A stretch of 64,000 nt of DNA from an uncultured Prevotellaceae bacterium (GTDB lineage: Bacteria; Bacteroidota; Bacteroidia; Bacteroidales; Bacteroidaceae), in the NCBI GenBank assembly GCA_900318775.1, contig ONLY01000005.1:53190-117189 (forward strand). The letters are read 5' to 3'. Position 1 is the stretch's first letter, and every line of letters begins with the position of its first letter. The notes under the pieces were generated by a model that searched no databases, was not told where the DNA came from, and saw only the letters and a program-made list of their open reading frames with translations. A program made the translations under genes and the position numbers. Of this stretch, positions 35,047 through 44,640 are shown piece by piece.

Positions 35047-35223
35047 ATGGCAACAATCAAGATTAAACAAGTAAAAGGCCAGGCTGGTCGTCCAATTGAC
35101 CAGAAGAGCACTCTTGAGTCTCTGGGTCTCGGTAAGATAAATAAGGTCGTTGAGCGTGAGGATTCTCCATCTTTGCGTGGTATGATTCGCAAGGTTGCAC
35201 ACCTTGTTGAAGTGATTGACTAA
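35047..35223 (+). CDS. rpmD: 50S ribosomal protein L30
   Basis: A 58-residue protein read directly from the sequence: MATIKIKQVKGQAGRPIDQK, then a short helix with LESLGLGKINKVVE and a C-terminus RKVAHLVEVID. Length, the IKQVKG start and placement between rpsE and rplO all fit L30, which binds 23S rRNA on the solvent side. Confidence 0.97.
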   Translation: MATIKIKQVKGQAGRPIDQKSTLESLGLGKINKVVEREDSPSLRGMIRKVAHLVEVID

Positions 35224-35253
35224 CGTAATTAAAACTTTAAATTCAGATTAAAA

Positions 35254-35700
35254 ATGGAATTATATAATTTGCAACCCGCAGCAGGCGCTACTCATAACAG
35301 CAAGCGCGTAGGTCGTGGCTATGGCTCAGGTAAGGGCCGTACCTCTACTCGCGGCCATAAGGGTGCTAAGGCACGTTCTGGTTACAAAAAGAAGATCGGT
35401 TTTGAAGGTGGTCAGATGCCTCTTCAGCGTCGTGTACCTAAGTTTGGTTTCAAGAACATCAACCATGTAGAGTACAAGGCAGTGAATCTTGATCTCATCC
35501 AGAAGCTTGCTGAAGAGAAAAATCTTACAAAGATTGGCATTGCAGAGCTTATTGCAGCAGGTTGGGTGAATAAGAATCAGCTTGTAAAAGTGCTCGGTAA
35601 TGGCGAACTCACAGCGAAGGTTGATGTGGAGGCGCATGCATTCTCTGCATCTGCAGAAGCAGCAATCAAGGAAAAGGGCGGAAACGCTGTAAAACTCTAA
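35254..35700 (+). CDS. rplO: 50S ribosomal protein L15
   Basis: A late assembly protein. The 148-residue product begins MELYNLQPAAGATHNSKRVG with the Gly-rich GRGYGSGKGRTSTRGHKG tail that threads into rRNA, then GFEGGQMPLQRRVPKFGF. secY starts 4 bp later, the usual arrangement. Confidence 0.99.
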   Translation: MELYNLQPAAGATHNSKRVGRGYGSGKGRTSTRGHKGAKARSGYKKKIGFEGGQMPLQRRVPKFGFKNINHVEYKAVNLDLIQKLAEEKNLTKIGIAELIAAGWVNKNQLVKVLGNGELTAKVDVEAHAFSASAEAAIKEKGGNAVKL

Positions 35701-35704
35701 ACTG

Positions 35705-37057
35705 ATGGGAAAAGCAATTGATAAACTTCAGAATATCAAGCTTGTTAAGACATTGACAAACATTTGGCGTATTGAGGATTTGCGTTCGCGCATCCTCATC
35801 ACGCTATTGTTTGTAGCTGTTTACCGTTTAGGCTCCTATATCGTACTCCCAGGTATTGATACGGCGGCTCTTCAAGGTTTGCATAATCAAACGGAAGGCG
35901 GTTTGATGTCTCTTCTTGATATGTTCTCTGGTGGTGCTTTCTCCAAGGCTTCAATCTTTGCACTTGGAATCATGCCTTACATCTCTGCTTCAATCGTGAT
36001 GCAGTTGTTAGGTATCGCAGTTCCATATTTCCAAAAGATGCAGCGTGAAGGGGAGAGCGGACGTCGCAAGATGAATCAGTACACCCGTTATTTGACAGTG
36101 GCGATTCTTCTTTTTCAAGGTCCCATGTACTTGCTCAACCTGAAGACACAGACAGGCGGAACGGCTCTTTATTCATCATTGGATTGGAATTGGTTCCTTT
36201 TCACTTCTGCAATCATTTTGGCTGCAGGTAGTATGTTCGTGCTTTGGTTGGGTGAGCGAATTACTGATCGCGGCATTGGAAATGGCGTGTCCATTATCAT
36301 CATGATTGGTATCATTGCACGCTTCCCAACGGCTGTTATTCAGGAGTTTGGATCACGACTCACTGCAGGACAGGGAGGTTTGGTGATGTTCTTATTGGAG
36401 ATTGTACTTTTCTTGGCTGTAATTGCCGCTGCAATTCTTCTTGTGCAAGGTGTACGTCAGGTTCCTGTCAACTATGCAAAGAAGATAGCAGGTGCTCGCC
36501 AGATAGGTGGCGCTCGTCAGTACATCCCTCTTAAGCCATATGCGGCAAATGTGATGCCTATTATTTTTGCCCAGGCTATTATGTTCATCCCAATTACGTT
36601 GGTTCAGTTCTCTGCTGACAAGTTGAATCCGATTGTGACACAATTGATAGATAACAATAGCTTCGTATATAATCTTATCTTTGCTATTTTGATTGTGTTG
36701 TTTACATATTTGTATACAGCAATCACTATCAATCCTGTGCAGATGGCAGAAGATATGAAACGCAACAATGGTTTTATCCCAGGAATTAAGCCTGGTAAAG
36801 ATACTGCTGACTACATCGACAAGATTATGTCTCGTATCACTTTCCCTGGTTCTCTATTCTTGGCCATTATTGCGATTCTTCCAGCCTTTGCGAGTCTGTT
36901 TGGCGTACAACGTGAGTTTGCGGCTTTCTTCGGTGGCACCTCACTCTTGATTCTCGTAGGTGTAGTACTTGATACGCTTATGCAAATTGAGTCCCACTTG
37001 ATGATGCGCCATTATGATGGACTTCTTGATACAGGTCGTGTTCGAGGTGAACATTAA
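35705..37057 (+). CDS. secY: Preprotein translocase subunit SecY
   Basis: The membrane pore of the general secretion system, which exports the signal-peptide and lipoprotein precursors encoded elsewhere in this window. The 450-residue product has ten predicted membrane helices, starting near RSRILITLLFVAVYRLGSYIVLPGID, with the conserved RITDRGIGNGVSIIIM and GFIPGIKPGKDT loops. map starts 16 bp downstream; adk, which often separates these two genes in other bacteria, is absent. Confidence 0.99.
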   Translation: MGKAIDKLQNIKLVKTLTNIWRIEDLRSRILITLLFVAVYRLGSYIVLPGIDTAALQGLHNQTEGGLMSLLDMFSGGAFSKASIFALGIMPYISASIVMQLLGIAVPYFQKMQREGESGRRKMNQYTRYLTVAILLFQGPMYLLNLKTQTGGTALYSSLDWNWFLFTSAIILAAGSMFVLWLGERITDRGIGNGVSIIIMIGIIARFPTAVIQEFGSRLTAGQGGLVMFLLEIVLFLAVIAAAILLVQGVRQVPVNYAKKIAGARQIGGARQYIPLKPYAANVMPIIFAQAIMFIPITLVQFSADKLNPIVTQLIDNNSFVYNLIFAILIVLFTYLYTAITINPVQMAEDMKRNNGFIPGIKPGKDTADYIDKIMSRITFPGSLFLAIIAILPAFASLFGVQREFAAFFGGTSLLILVGVVLDTLMQIESHLMMRHYDGLLDTGRVRGEH

Positions 37058-37073
37058 CCAGCGCTTGAAACAG

Positions 37074-37871
37074 ATGGTATATCTAAAGACTGACGAAGAG
37101 GTTGAACTTCTGAGGGCCGCAAATCTGTTGGTCGGACAAACTTTAGCTGAGTTGGCGAAAATCATTCAGCCGGGAGTTACGACAAGGCAGTTAGATGCCA
37201 TTGCAGAGACGTTTATTCGTGATCATGGCGCAGTCCCTACTTTTAAGGGATTTCCTAATCCTAATGGGGACGCCTTCCCTGCTAGCATTTGCGCCTCTGT
37301 CAATCATCAGGTTGTTCATGGCATACCCAATGACACACCATTGCAAGAGGGTGATATTGTCTCTATAGACTGTGGAACACAACTAAATGGTTATTGCGGA
37401 GATTCTTGCTATACTTTTGCCGTAGGCGCGATTTCTCCAGAAGTCCAGATGTTGTTGACTACGACTAAAGAGGCGTTGTACAAGGGAATTGAGCAGGCTA
37501 TTGTAGGCCATCGCTTAGGTGATATATCTTATGCGGTTCAGTCTCATTGTGAAGCCCAAGGATATGGAGTCGTCCGTGAATTTGTGGGACATGGAATAGG
37601 CAAAGAAATGCATGAGGATCCACAAGTACCTAACTATGGTAGGCGCGGAAATGGCATGCTGCTGAAAAACGGCCTTTGTATTGCTATTGAGCCCATGATT
37701 ACGATGGGAACAAAAGAAATCTATATGCAGCAAGATCATTGGGGTATAATTACTCGTGATAAAAAGCCTGCAGCGCATTTTGAACATTCAGTTTGTGTGC
37801 GTAAAGGTCAAGCTGATATCCTCTCGTCGTTTGAAGAAATAGAAAAAGTATTAAGCGAAAAATCTTTATAA
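37074..37871 (+). CDS. map: Methionine aminopeptidase, type I
   Basis: It removes the initiator Met from nascent proteins. From ATG 37074 the protein has 265 residues (MVYLKTDEEVELLRAANLLV). The metal ligands are visible: Asp in SIDCGTQLNGYCGDS (two), His in FVGHGIG, Glu in AIEPMI and Glu in HFEHSVCV. The frame stays open back to 37014 inside secY, but those 20 codons do not resemble the family. infA follows after 3 bp. Confidence 0.97.
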   Translation: MVYLKTDEEVELLRAANLLVGQTLAELAKIIQPGVTTRQLDAIAETFIRDHGAVPTFKGFPNPNGDAFPASICASVNHQVVHGIPNDTPLQEGDIVSIDCGTQLNGYCGDSCYTFAVGAISPEVQMLLTTTKEALYKGIEQAIVGHRLGDISYAVQSHCEAQGYGVVREFVGHGIGKEMHEDPQVPNYGRRGNGMLLKNGLCIAIEPMITMGTKEIYMQQDHWGIITRDKKPAAHFEHSVCVRKGQADILSSFEEIEKVLSEKSL

Positions 37872-37874
37872 GAT

Positions 37875-38093
37875 ATGGCTAAACAGTCTGCTATCGAACA
37901 AGATGGAACAATTGTCGAGGCATTGTCCAACGCAATGTTTAGAGTTGAATTGGAGAATGGTCATGAGATTATCGCTCACATTTCCGGTAAAATGAGGATG
38001 CATTATATCAAGATTCTCCCCGGAGACAAGATTCGTGTTGAGATGTCCCCTTATGACTTATCCAAGGGCCGAATAGTATTCAGATATAAATAA
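37875..38093 (+). CDS. infA: Translation initiation factor IF-1
   Basis: An OB-fold protein that blocks the A site during initiation. The 72-residue product has [40 protein letters not shown] and [12 protein letters not shown], all standard. It is placed between map and rpmJ, as in many bacteria. Confidence 0.99.
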   Translation: MAKQSAIEQDGTIVEALSNAMFRVELENGHEIIAHISGKMRMHYIKILPGDKIRVEMSPYDLSKGRIVFRYK

Positions 38094-38102
38094 AACTACA
38101 AT

Positions 38103-38219
38103 ATGAAAACAAGAGCATCATTGAAGAAACGTACACCTGATTGCGTAATCGTAAGACGTAAAGGTCGTCTATTTGTTATTAACAAGAAGAATCCTAAGTA
38201 CAAGATGCGTCAAGGATAA
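38103..38219 (+). CDS. rpmJ: 50S ribosomal protein L36, zinc-free form
   Basis: A 38-residue protein read directly: [20 protein letters not shown], then [18 protein letters not shown]. Only one Cys remains, so the zinc ribbon of the C+ form (three Cys and one His) cannot form. Placement between infA and rpsM is canonical. Confidence 0.97.
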   Translation: MKTRASLKKRTPDCVIVRRKGRLFVINKKNPKYKMRQG

Positions 38220-38252
38220 TTCTTAGGTAAGAAATTGAAATAAAGATAAGAT

Positions 38253-38633
38253 ATGGCAATAAGAATTGTAGGTGTAGACCTCCCACAGAACAAGCGAGGT
38301 GAAATTGCGCTCACATACATCTTTGGTATTGGACGCAGCAGCGCTGGCAAGATCCTTGAGAAGGCTGGCGTAGATAAAGACATTAAGGTAAAGGACTGGA
38401 ACGATGAACAGGCCGGTAAGATTCGTGCAGTGATTGCTGCCGAATATAAGGTAGAGGGTGACCTTCGTTCAGAGATTCAGCTCAACATTAAGCGCTTGAT
38501 GGACATCGGTTGCTATCGCGGCATCCGTCACCGCCTTGGTCTTCCTGTACGTGGCCAGAGCACCAAGAACAACGCTCGTACACGTAAGGGTAAGAAGAAA
38601 ACTGTTGCAAACAAGAAAAAGGCTACTAAATAA
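38253..38633 (+). CDS. rpsM: 30S ribosomal protein S13
   Basis: It contacts the P-site tRNA and forms bridge B1. The 126-residue product has [20 protein letters not shown], the helix-two-turn-helix region and [31 protein letters not shown] C-terminus, then a Lys-rich tail. rpsK follows after 9 bp. Confidence 0.99.
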   Translation: MAIRIVGVDLPQNKRGEIALTYIFGIGRSSAGKILEKAGVDKDIKVKDWNDEQAGKIRAVIAAEYKVEGDLRSEIQLNIKRLMDIGCYRGIRHRLGLPVRGQSTKNNARTRKGKKKTVANKKKATK

Positions 38634-38642
38634 TCATTAGAT

Positions 38643-39032
38643 ATGGCAAAGAAAACAACAACGGCTAAGAAGAGAAACGTAAAGGTTACCGCTGAAGGTC
38701 AGCTTCATGTACACTCTTCTTTCAATAACATCATTGTTACTTTGGCTAACAGTGAAGGTAATGTTATCTCTTGGTCAGCAGCTGGAAAGATGGGCTTCCG
38801 TGGTTCTAAGAAGAACACTCCGTATGCAGCCCAAATGGCCGCTCAGGATTGTGCAAAGGTTGCCTACGACCTTGGTCTTCGTAAGGTGAAGGCATACATT
38901 AAGGGTCCAGGCAATGGCCGTGAGGCCGCAGTACGTGGTTGCCACGCTGCCGGTATTGAAGTTACAGAGATTATTGACGTTACTCCACTTCCACACAACG
39001 GTTGCCGTCCTCCAAAGAGAAGAAGAGTTTAA
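38643..39032 (+). CDS. rpsK: 30S ribosomal protein S11
   Basis: It lines the platform near the E site. The 129-residue product has [39 protein letters not shown] and the C-terminal [17 protein letters not shown] 102-bp spacer without ORF or clear hairpin separates it from rpsD. Confidence 0.99.
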   Translation: MAKKTTTAKKRNVKVTAEGQLHVHSSFNNIIVTLANSEGNVISWSAAGKMGFRGSKKNTPYAAQMAAQDCAKVAYDLGLRKVKAYIKGPGNGREAAVRGCHAAGIEVTEIIDVTPLPHNGCRPPKRRRV

Positions 39033-39134
39033 TTATTATATTATGTCATTTGCCAATGAGTTCGTTTATTGTCGCATCTTTCCTTTCTGCGGCTGCTGCT
39101 GAGAGCTGTATGGCATTAAACATTAAGAAAATAT

Positions 39135-39740
39135 ATGGCTAGATATATTGGACCAAAATCAAGAATTTCTCGTCGTTTTGGCGAGGCAATCTTTGGACCA
39201 GACAAAGTTCTGTCTAAGAAGAATTATGCTCCAGGTCAGCATGGCAATAACCGTCGCAAGAAAACTTCAGAGTACGGTCTTATGCTCGCAGAGAAGCAGA
39301 AGGCAAAGTACACTTATGGAGTGCTCGAGCGCCAGTTCCGCAACCTTTTTGAGAAGGCTGCAAAGAAGTCTGGTGTGACAGGTGAAATCCTTCTTCAGCT
39401 TCTTGAGTCTCGTCTAGACAATGTTGTCTTTCGTCTTGGCCTTGCTCCTACTCGTGCGGCTGCACGTCAGTTGGTGAGCCACAAGCATATTGTCGTTGAC
39501 GGTCAGGTCGTTAACATTCCTTCGTATTCAGTTCAACCAGGCCAGGTAGTTGCTGTTCGTGAGAAAGCAAAGAGCCTTGAGGTAATTGATGCCGCACTTG
39601 CAGGGTTCAACCATAGCAAGTACCCATGGATTGAATGGGACGAGAGCGTGAAGGGTGGTAAGTTCCTCCACATGCCTGAGCGTGCAGACATTCCTGAGAA
39701 TATCAAGGAGCAGATGATTGTCGAGTTGTACTCTAAATAA
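39135..39740 (+). CDS. rpsD: 30S ribosomal protein S4, zinc-free form
   Basis: A primary 16S binder, fidelity protein and alpha-operon repressor in E. coli. The 201-residue product starts [20 protein letters not shown]; the N-terminal region has no Cys knuckle. The S4 RNA-binding domain is around [20 protein letters not shown]. rpoA follows after 11 bp. Confidence 0.99.
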   Translation: MARYIGPKSRISRRFGEAIFGPDKVLSKKNYAPGQHGNNRRKKTSEYGLMLAEKQKAKYTYGVLERQFRNLFEKAAKKSGVTGEILLQLLESRLDNVVFRLGLAPTRAAARQLVSHKHIVVDGQVVNIPSYSVQPGQVVAVREKAKSLEVIDAALAGFNHSKYPWIEWDESVKGGKFLHMPERADIPENIKEQMIVELYSK

Positions 39741-39751
39741 TAATTAAACAA

Positions 39752-40744
39752 ATGGCGATATTAGCATTTCAAAAACCAGAAAAAGTTGTAATGTTGGAGG
39801 CCGACGACAAGTACGGAAAGTTTGAGTTCCGTCCTCTGGAGCCTGGTTATGGTATTACTATTGGTAATCCTCTCCGCCGCATTCTTCTTTCGTCGCTTGA
39901 GGGTTATGCCATCAACACCATCCGTATTGCTGGTGTTGAGCATGAGTTCTCTACAATTCCTGGCGTCAAAGAAGATGTGACCAACATTATCTTGAATCTG
40001 AAGCAAGTTCGATTCAAGCAAGTCGCTGATGGTGTTGAGTCCGAACGTGTCTCAATTTCCATCGAGAATTCAACCGAGTTTAAGGCTGGAGATATCAACA
40101 AGTACCTTAGTGGATTTGGAGTGTTAAACCCAGATTTGGTAATTTGTCATTTGGATCCTCAAGCAACATTGGACATTGAATTGAGCATCAACAAGGGTCG
40201 TGGATATGTTCCTGCAGACGAGAACCGTGAGTTCTGTAAGGAAATCAACGAAATAGCTATTGATTCAATTTATACTCCAATCCGCAACGTCAAGTTCGCA
40301 GTAGAGAATTACCGTGTGGCTCAGAAGACTGACTATGAAAAGTTGGTGCTTGAAATCACCACCGATGGTTCCCTTCATCCCAAGGATGCCCTTAAAGAGG
40401 CTTCCAAGATTCTCATCTACCATCTCATGTTGTTCTCTGACGAGAAAATCACACTTGAGAATGCAGACTTTGATGGTAATGAAGAGTTTGATGAGGAGGT
40501 ATTGCGTATGCGTCAGTTGCTTAAGACCAAGCTTGTCGATATGAATCTCTCTGTTCGTGCCCTCAATTGCTTGAAGGCTGCAGACGTGGAGACTCTTGGC
40601 GACCTCGTACAATTCAACAAGACTGATTTGCTTAAGTTCCGCAACTTTGGTAAGAAGTCACTCACAGAGCTTGACGACTTGCTTGAGAGCTTGAACCTTT
40701 CGTTCGGAACTGATATTTCTAAGTATAAATTAGACAAAGACTAA
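39752..40744 (+). CDS. rpoA: DNA-directed RNA polymerase subunit alpha
   Basis: The assembly platform of RNA polymerase. The 330-residue product has the N-terminal dimerisation domain ([20 protein letters not shown]) and the C-terminal DNA- and activator-binding domain (about 245-320: [20 protein letters not shown] and [16 protein letters not shown]), joined by an acidic linker. It is 6 bp upstream of rplQ. Confidence 0.99.
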   Translation: MAILAFQKPEKVVMLEADDKYGKFEFRPLEPGYGITIGNPLRRILLSSLEGYAINTIRIAGVEHEFSTIPGVKEDVTNIILNLKQVRFKQVADGVESERVSISIENSTEFKAGDINKYLSGFGVLNPDLVICHLDPQATLDIELSINKGRGYVPADENREFCKEINEIAIDSIYTPIRNVKFAVENYRVAQKTDYEKLVLEITTDGSLHPKDALKEASKILIYHLMLFSDEKITLENADFDGNEEFDEEVLRMRQLLKTKLVDMNLSVRALNCLKAADVETLGDLVQFNKTDLLKFRNFGKKSLTELDDLLESLNLSFGTDISKYKLDKD

Positions 40745-40750
40745 TCAAAA

Positions 40751-41239
40751 ATGAGACACAATAAGAAATTCAACCATCTGGGTCGTAAGCATTCTCACCG
40801 CAAGGCAATGCTGGCTAACATGGCCATCTCGCTCATCATGCACAAGAGAATCACTACGACACTTCCCAAGGCTAAGGCTCTTCGTGTGTATGTAGAGCCC
40901 CTCATCACCAAGTCAAAGGAGGACACTACTGCATCTCGTCGTGTTGTGTTTAGCTACCTCCAGAACAAGTATGCTATCACCGAGCTGTTCGGTATTGTTG
41001 CAACCAAGGTTGCTGACCGTCAAGGTGGCTACACTCGTATCATCAAGTTGGGCCGTCGCCCATCTGACGATGCTGAGATGGCATTCATTGAGCTCGTTGA
41101 CTTTGATGAGAACATGGCAAAGACTGAGGCTAAGAAGACTCGTACTCGTCGTTCTCGTAAGTCTGCCCCTAAGGCAGAAGCTCCAGCAGCAGAAGAAGCT
41201 CCTGCAACAGACGCTCCTGCTGAAACACCCGCAGAGTAA
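40751..41239 (+). CDS. rplQ: 50S ribosomal protein L17 with Ala/Pro/Glu-rich tail
   Basis: A tunnel-exit protein and the last gene of the superoperon. The 162-residue product has the canonical [20 protein letters not shown] start and [20 protein letters not shown]. After about residue 125 a Lys/Arg patch is followed by an Ala/Pro/Glu-rich, probably disordered tail ([18 protein letters not shown]). A strong terminator follows. Confidence 0.99.
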   Translation: MRHNKKFNHLGRKHSHRKAMLANMAISLIMHKRITTTLPKAKALRVYVEPLITKSKEDTTASRRVVFSYLQNKYAITELFGIVATKVADRQGGYTRIIKLGRRPSDDAEMAFIELVDFDENMAKTEAKKTRTRRSRKSAPKAEAPAAEEAPATDAPAETPAE

Positions 41240-41265
41240 TTCATTGCCAACGCACATATCTTGCA

Positions 41266-41297
41266 GACCGCACACCGTACAGTGTGCGGTCTTTTTT
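41266..41297 (+). terminator. Terminator of the ribosomal superoperon
   Basis: GACCGCACAC (41266-41275) and GTGTGCGGTC (41282-41291) form a perfect 10-bp stem with the loop CGTACA, followed by six T (41292-41297). Confidence 0.96.
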
Positions 41298-41626
41298 GTT
41301 TGTCAACATCGTTTGCTTTTTTGTTTGTCGTTAGCATGTCCGGCGTGTTGGCAAGTGTGTATTGCCTGTTCGTGTTAGAACTGTTTGTTGGTCGGGTCGT
41401 CTTGTGTCTTTCTCCTGTCTGAATATGGCAGATTGAATAGGTCGTAGTTTCCCGTGCGTATGGAGTGTGCCATTACATATTTGCATGGCCTTTTCCATCG
41501 GCTGTAGAATCGTGTTGTCAATTTCTCTAACTGTTATTATTGCTCATTTGTATGGGCGATGCCATCCTTTCTTGTATATGTCTAGACACTTTTTTTATTC
41601 CCGTTGTTCATAAAGTTTGTCAAAAG
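41298..41626. other. Non-coding gap between rplQ terminator and GH43 promoter
   Basis: About 330 bp of T-rich DNA on the plus strand. I see no ORF, RNA fold or repeat worth naming. Confidence 0.5.
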
Positions 41627-41658
41627 TTTCGTTATTTATAATAAAAAGTGTAAGTTTG
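41627..41658 (+). promoter_or_regulatory. Promoter of the GH43 gene
   Basis: A near-consensus TTTC (41627-41630), 20 bp, then TAAGTTTG (41651-41658). It lies inside the extended reading frame and so supports the ATG at 41686, 28 bp downstream. Confidence 0.65.
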
Positions 41659-41685
41659 CCATCGAAAATTGAAATTGACCTATTT

Positions 41686-44640
41686 ATGAGAAAGCCTTTA
41701 CTAACATTTCTCGCCATGCTTTTGTTCAGCGTGGCTGTTTTTGCACAGAGTGATGTTGCTGAGAAAACACAACTTTCCACCACGGATTTGACTTCTACGT
41801 ATGCATATAAGTCCGAGAGCCGGAACTGGGCAAGCATTCATGACCCATCTGTGGTATGGGATCCCGCCACTCAATATTATTACATCTATGGTTCCCACTA
41901 TGCAGGAGCCAAAACAAAGGATTTCAAGTCCTTTTCGGGCATCTTCAACTACTATCAAGGAGGCTATTCCAGCTTAGATGCCTACAAGGCCTTCCTGTCC
42001 AATCCCATCCACACAGTGAAGCGTTGTCTGCCCGGTAGCACAACGCAGGAGGAGGTTACCCTTGGCTCTTTCGACGCTTCGACTTTTTGTTCCACCTATG
42101 CGGAGATTCAGGTAGAGGAGCGTGCTCCCACCACCAAACCCGCCTGGGTTTCTGGCGACCAGTGGGCACCCGACATTATTTACAATCCACATATGAAAAA
42201 GTGGTGCCTTTACTTGAGCTTGAATGGTGACTATTGGGCATCCGTTATAGTCCTGCTCACCAGCGACAATCCTACAGGCCCTTTCACCTACGAAGCTCCC
42301 ATTGTTTTTGGTGGTTTCAATAACTATACCTATTCAGGAAAGAAAGTCAACTACAAGGATACCGACCTTGAAGTCGTTCTCGGTCCTCTGTCCTCTCTGC
42401 CTGCTCGCTATAACACTGGTAGGAGTTGGGGCACTTACTATCCCAACTGCATTGATCCTTGTTCCTTCTTCGATGAGGAAGGTGAGCTTTGGCTTGCTTA
42501 TGGTTCATGGTCTGGCGGCATTTTCATGCTTAGACTCGATAAGGAGACAGGTCTTCGCGACTACACCTATACCTATAGTGGCACAGGAACTTCCCCCAGT
42601 ACGGCCGATGATGCCTATTTCGGGAAAAAGATTGCAGGTGGTTACTATGTCAGCGGCGAAGGCCCATACATCCAGCACATAGGCAACTATTACTACCTCT
42701 TCATGAGCTATGGCTTTTTTGCTCCTGATGGCGGCTATGAGATGCGTGTGTTTCGTTCAGCCAAGCCTGATGGCCCTTACAAGGATGCAGCCGGCGAGTC
42801 TGCCGTTTTCAGCAGCTATCAGCTCAACTATGGTCCGAACGCTGCTACCAATCGTGGCATGAAACTCATTGGAGCCATGAATAACTGGGGACTGATGACA
42901 GTAGGGGAGTGCGCTCAGGGCCACAACTCCGTTTGTCAAGACGACAAGGGACGTACCCTTCTAGTCACTCATACTAAATTCAACAACGGGACTGACCATC
43001 ATCAGATACGCACCTACCAGCTGTTCCTCAACAAGCAGGGCTGGCTCTGTGCCTCACCCTTCCAGTTCAATGGTGAGGAAACCACCGATGAGACCATTGC
43101 CACCACTCAGCCTTGGTCCGCATCAGATATCGAGGGTGACTACCATGTCCTCATCCATCCTTACAAGCTTGACCATGCGAACTATGCCGAATCCACTCCA
43201 GGCACCATCCATCTCTCGGCAGACGGTAAAGTGACAGGCGACTACACCGGCACATGGAGATATACCGACGAGGGCAAGTCCTATTTCCAGATAAAACTTG
43301 GCTCCTACTACTACAATGGTGTAGTCGTGGAGCAGACTCTTGAAGGCAACACCGCCAAAGTCCTTTGTTTCACAGCAGTTGGTACTTCCGGCACTAACTG
43401 TGGGGTGCCCGTGTGGGGCTACAAGTTGCAGCCAGCCTATGCTCTCTCTCGCAACTACCAGCTTTATAATTCCACCTATCTCAAGGCAAGCCTCTTCAGC
43501 AGCGTTTCCAAGAATGTCACTATTCTCTTCGACCCTGTCGAGAATGCGCGCATATCCTGGACCTCATCCATGCCTGAAGTGCTGTCAGACGATGGCAAGT
43601 ACAACGCGCCATCCGAGCAGAAGAAGTTCACCATGACCGCCCGCCTCGAGTGTGGCAACTATTTCTGGGAAGACACCTACAATGCCACAGCCAAGGCTGC
43701 CACAGAGATTACAGGCAATCCCACCTCCGGTGTCGTGGCTTATTACGGTTTTGACGAGACCCCTGTCACAAACCTCTTCAATGAAGCCCAAACTGCCACA
43801 CTGGGTCATAGTTCTACCTCCACGCCCATCCCATCCCTGAAAGCCGACTTCTCCCGCTTCGGGAAAGTCCTTCACCAGTCCTTCGGGGCCATTGGCCATA
43901 ACAGTTATACCCGTATGCCCAATCCGCTGGCAGGGCAGGAAGACCTTGAAGGCTTCACTGTCAGCATGTGGGTGAATCGTGCCGATGCCGCCAACCCGTG
44001 GGATGCTCTATGGGGCTTCTTCAGCAGCACCTATGCCAAGGCTGCCGGTCCGCGCCTCTTCTTCACGGGCAACAGCTACCTTGGCTTCAACGACAATGCA
44101 GGGCATTGGTTCGATGTAAACTATCCTGAAGCCAACGAAACCCATGCATCTGGCCAGTATAAGATTGTTGATCGCATCGAAGCCGCCACATGGCGTCTCA
44201 TCACCGTCACCTATTCCAAGGCCAACGGCTACACCCTTTATCGTGATGGTTCCAAGTATCTGAACAGTAACATGGTGTATGCTGGAAGTGAAACCAAGGA
44301 TGAGTTCAATCGTGACCTTGTGCTTGATTTTGTCAAGTCGGCCACATATTTTTATCTCGGTTTCGGCTCCTTCTGGGGCTCAGCAGAAGCTTGCTTCGAT
44401 GACCTTCTCATCTACAATCGCGAGCTGTCGTCCGACGATGTCAGAGGACTCAATACACTCCTTAATCGTGTCAACCCCTTCAGCGAGGGCACCATTGTCG
44501 GCATAGACGAACTCGCTGCCCCTGCAGGTGCTCCTGAGACAGTTGCACGTAAAGGCGTCTTCGATCTAATGGGGCGACCAGTCCAGCGTCCCGCTAAGGG
44601 GATGTACATCATTGATGGAAAGAAGGTGCTCGTTCCATGA
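41686..44640 (+). CDS. Secreted GH43 arabinanase-like enzyme with LamG-type domain and T9SS sorting tail
   Basis: It is probably an endo- or exo-acting arabinan-degrading glycosidase of the five-bladed propeller family 43. The 984-residue protein has a signal peptide (about 1-21, ending VFAQ). Candidate catalytic residues are the base Asp in ASIHDPSVVWD (near 52), the pKa-modulating Asp in IDPCSFFDEEG (near 256) and the acid Glu in VSGEGPYIQ (near 323). A middle beta-rich domain is followed by a LamG/concanavalin-like domain (about 680-925: GVVAYYGFDE, TVSMWVNR, WRLITVTYSK). The last 30 residues (VFDLMGRPVQ then GMYIIDGKKVLV) resemble Prevotella type IX secretion C-terminal signals. It is a stand-alone gene, not part of the following SusCD operon as far as promoters show. 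Confidence 0.88.
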   Translation: MRKPLLTFLAMLLFSVAVFAQSDVAEKTQLSTTDLTSTYAYKSESRNWASIHDPSVVWDPATQYYYIYGSHYAGAKTKDFKSFSGIFNYYQGGYSSLDAYKAFLSNPIHTVKRCLPGSTTQEEVTLGSFDASTFCSTYAEIQVEERAPTTKPAWVSGDQWAPDIIYNPHMKKWCLYLSLNGDYWASVIVLLTSDNPTGPFTYEAPIVFGGFNNYTYSGKKVNYKDTDLEVVLGPLSSLPARYNTGRSWGTYYPNCIDPCSFFDEEGELWLAYGSWSGGIFMLRLDKETGLRDYTYTYSGTGTSPSTADDAYFGKKIAGGYYVSGEGPYIQHIGNYYYLFMSYGFFAPDGGYEMRVFRSAKPDGPYKDAAGESAVFSSYQLNYGPNAATNRGMKLIGAMNNWGLMTVGECAQGHNSVCQDDKGRTLLVTHTKFNNGTDHHQIRTYQLFLNKQGWLCASPFQFNGEETTDETIATTQPWSASDIEGDYHVLIHPYKLDHANYAESTPGTIHLSADGKVTGDYTGTWRYTDEGKSYFQIKLGSYYYNGVVVEQTLEGNTAKVLCFTAVGTSGTNCGVPVWGYKLQPAYALSRNYQLYNSTYLKASLFSSVSKNVTILFDPVENARISWTSSMPEVLSDDGKYNAPSEQKKFTMTARLECGNYFWEDTYNATAKAATEITGNPTSGVVAYYGFDETPVTNLFNEAQTATLGHSSTSTPIPSLKADFSRFGKVLHQSFGAIGHNSYTRMPNPLAGQEDLEGFTVSMWVNRADAANPWDALWGFFSSTYAKAAGPRLFFTGNSYLGFNDNAGHWFDVNYPEANETHASGQYKIVDRIEAATWRLITVTYSKANGYTLYRDGSKYLNSNMVYAGSETKDEFNRDLVLDFVKSATYFYLGFGSFWGSAEACFDDLLIYNRELSSDDVRGLNTLLNRVNPFSEGTIVGIDELAAPAGAPETVARKGVFDLMGRPVQRPAKGMYIIDGKKVLVP

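Noticed and set aside
37014..37073. Upstream start for map inside secY
   Set aside because: The added 20 residues encode the secY end in another frame and do not match methionine aminopeptidases.
41617..41685. Upstream start for the GH43 gene
   Set aside because: It overlaps the promoter and would bury the signal peptide behind 23 residues.
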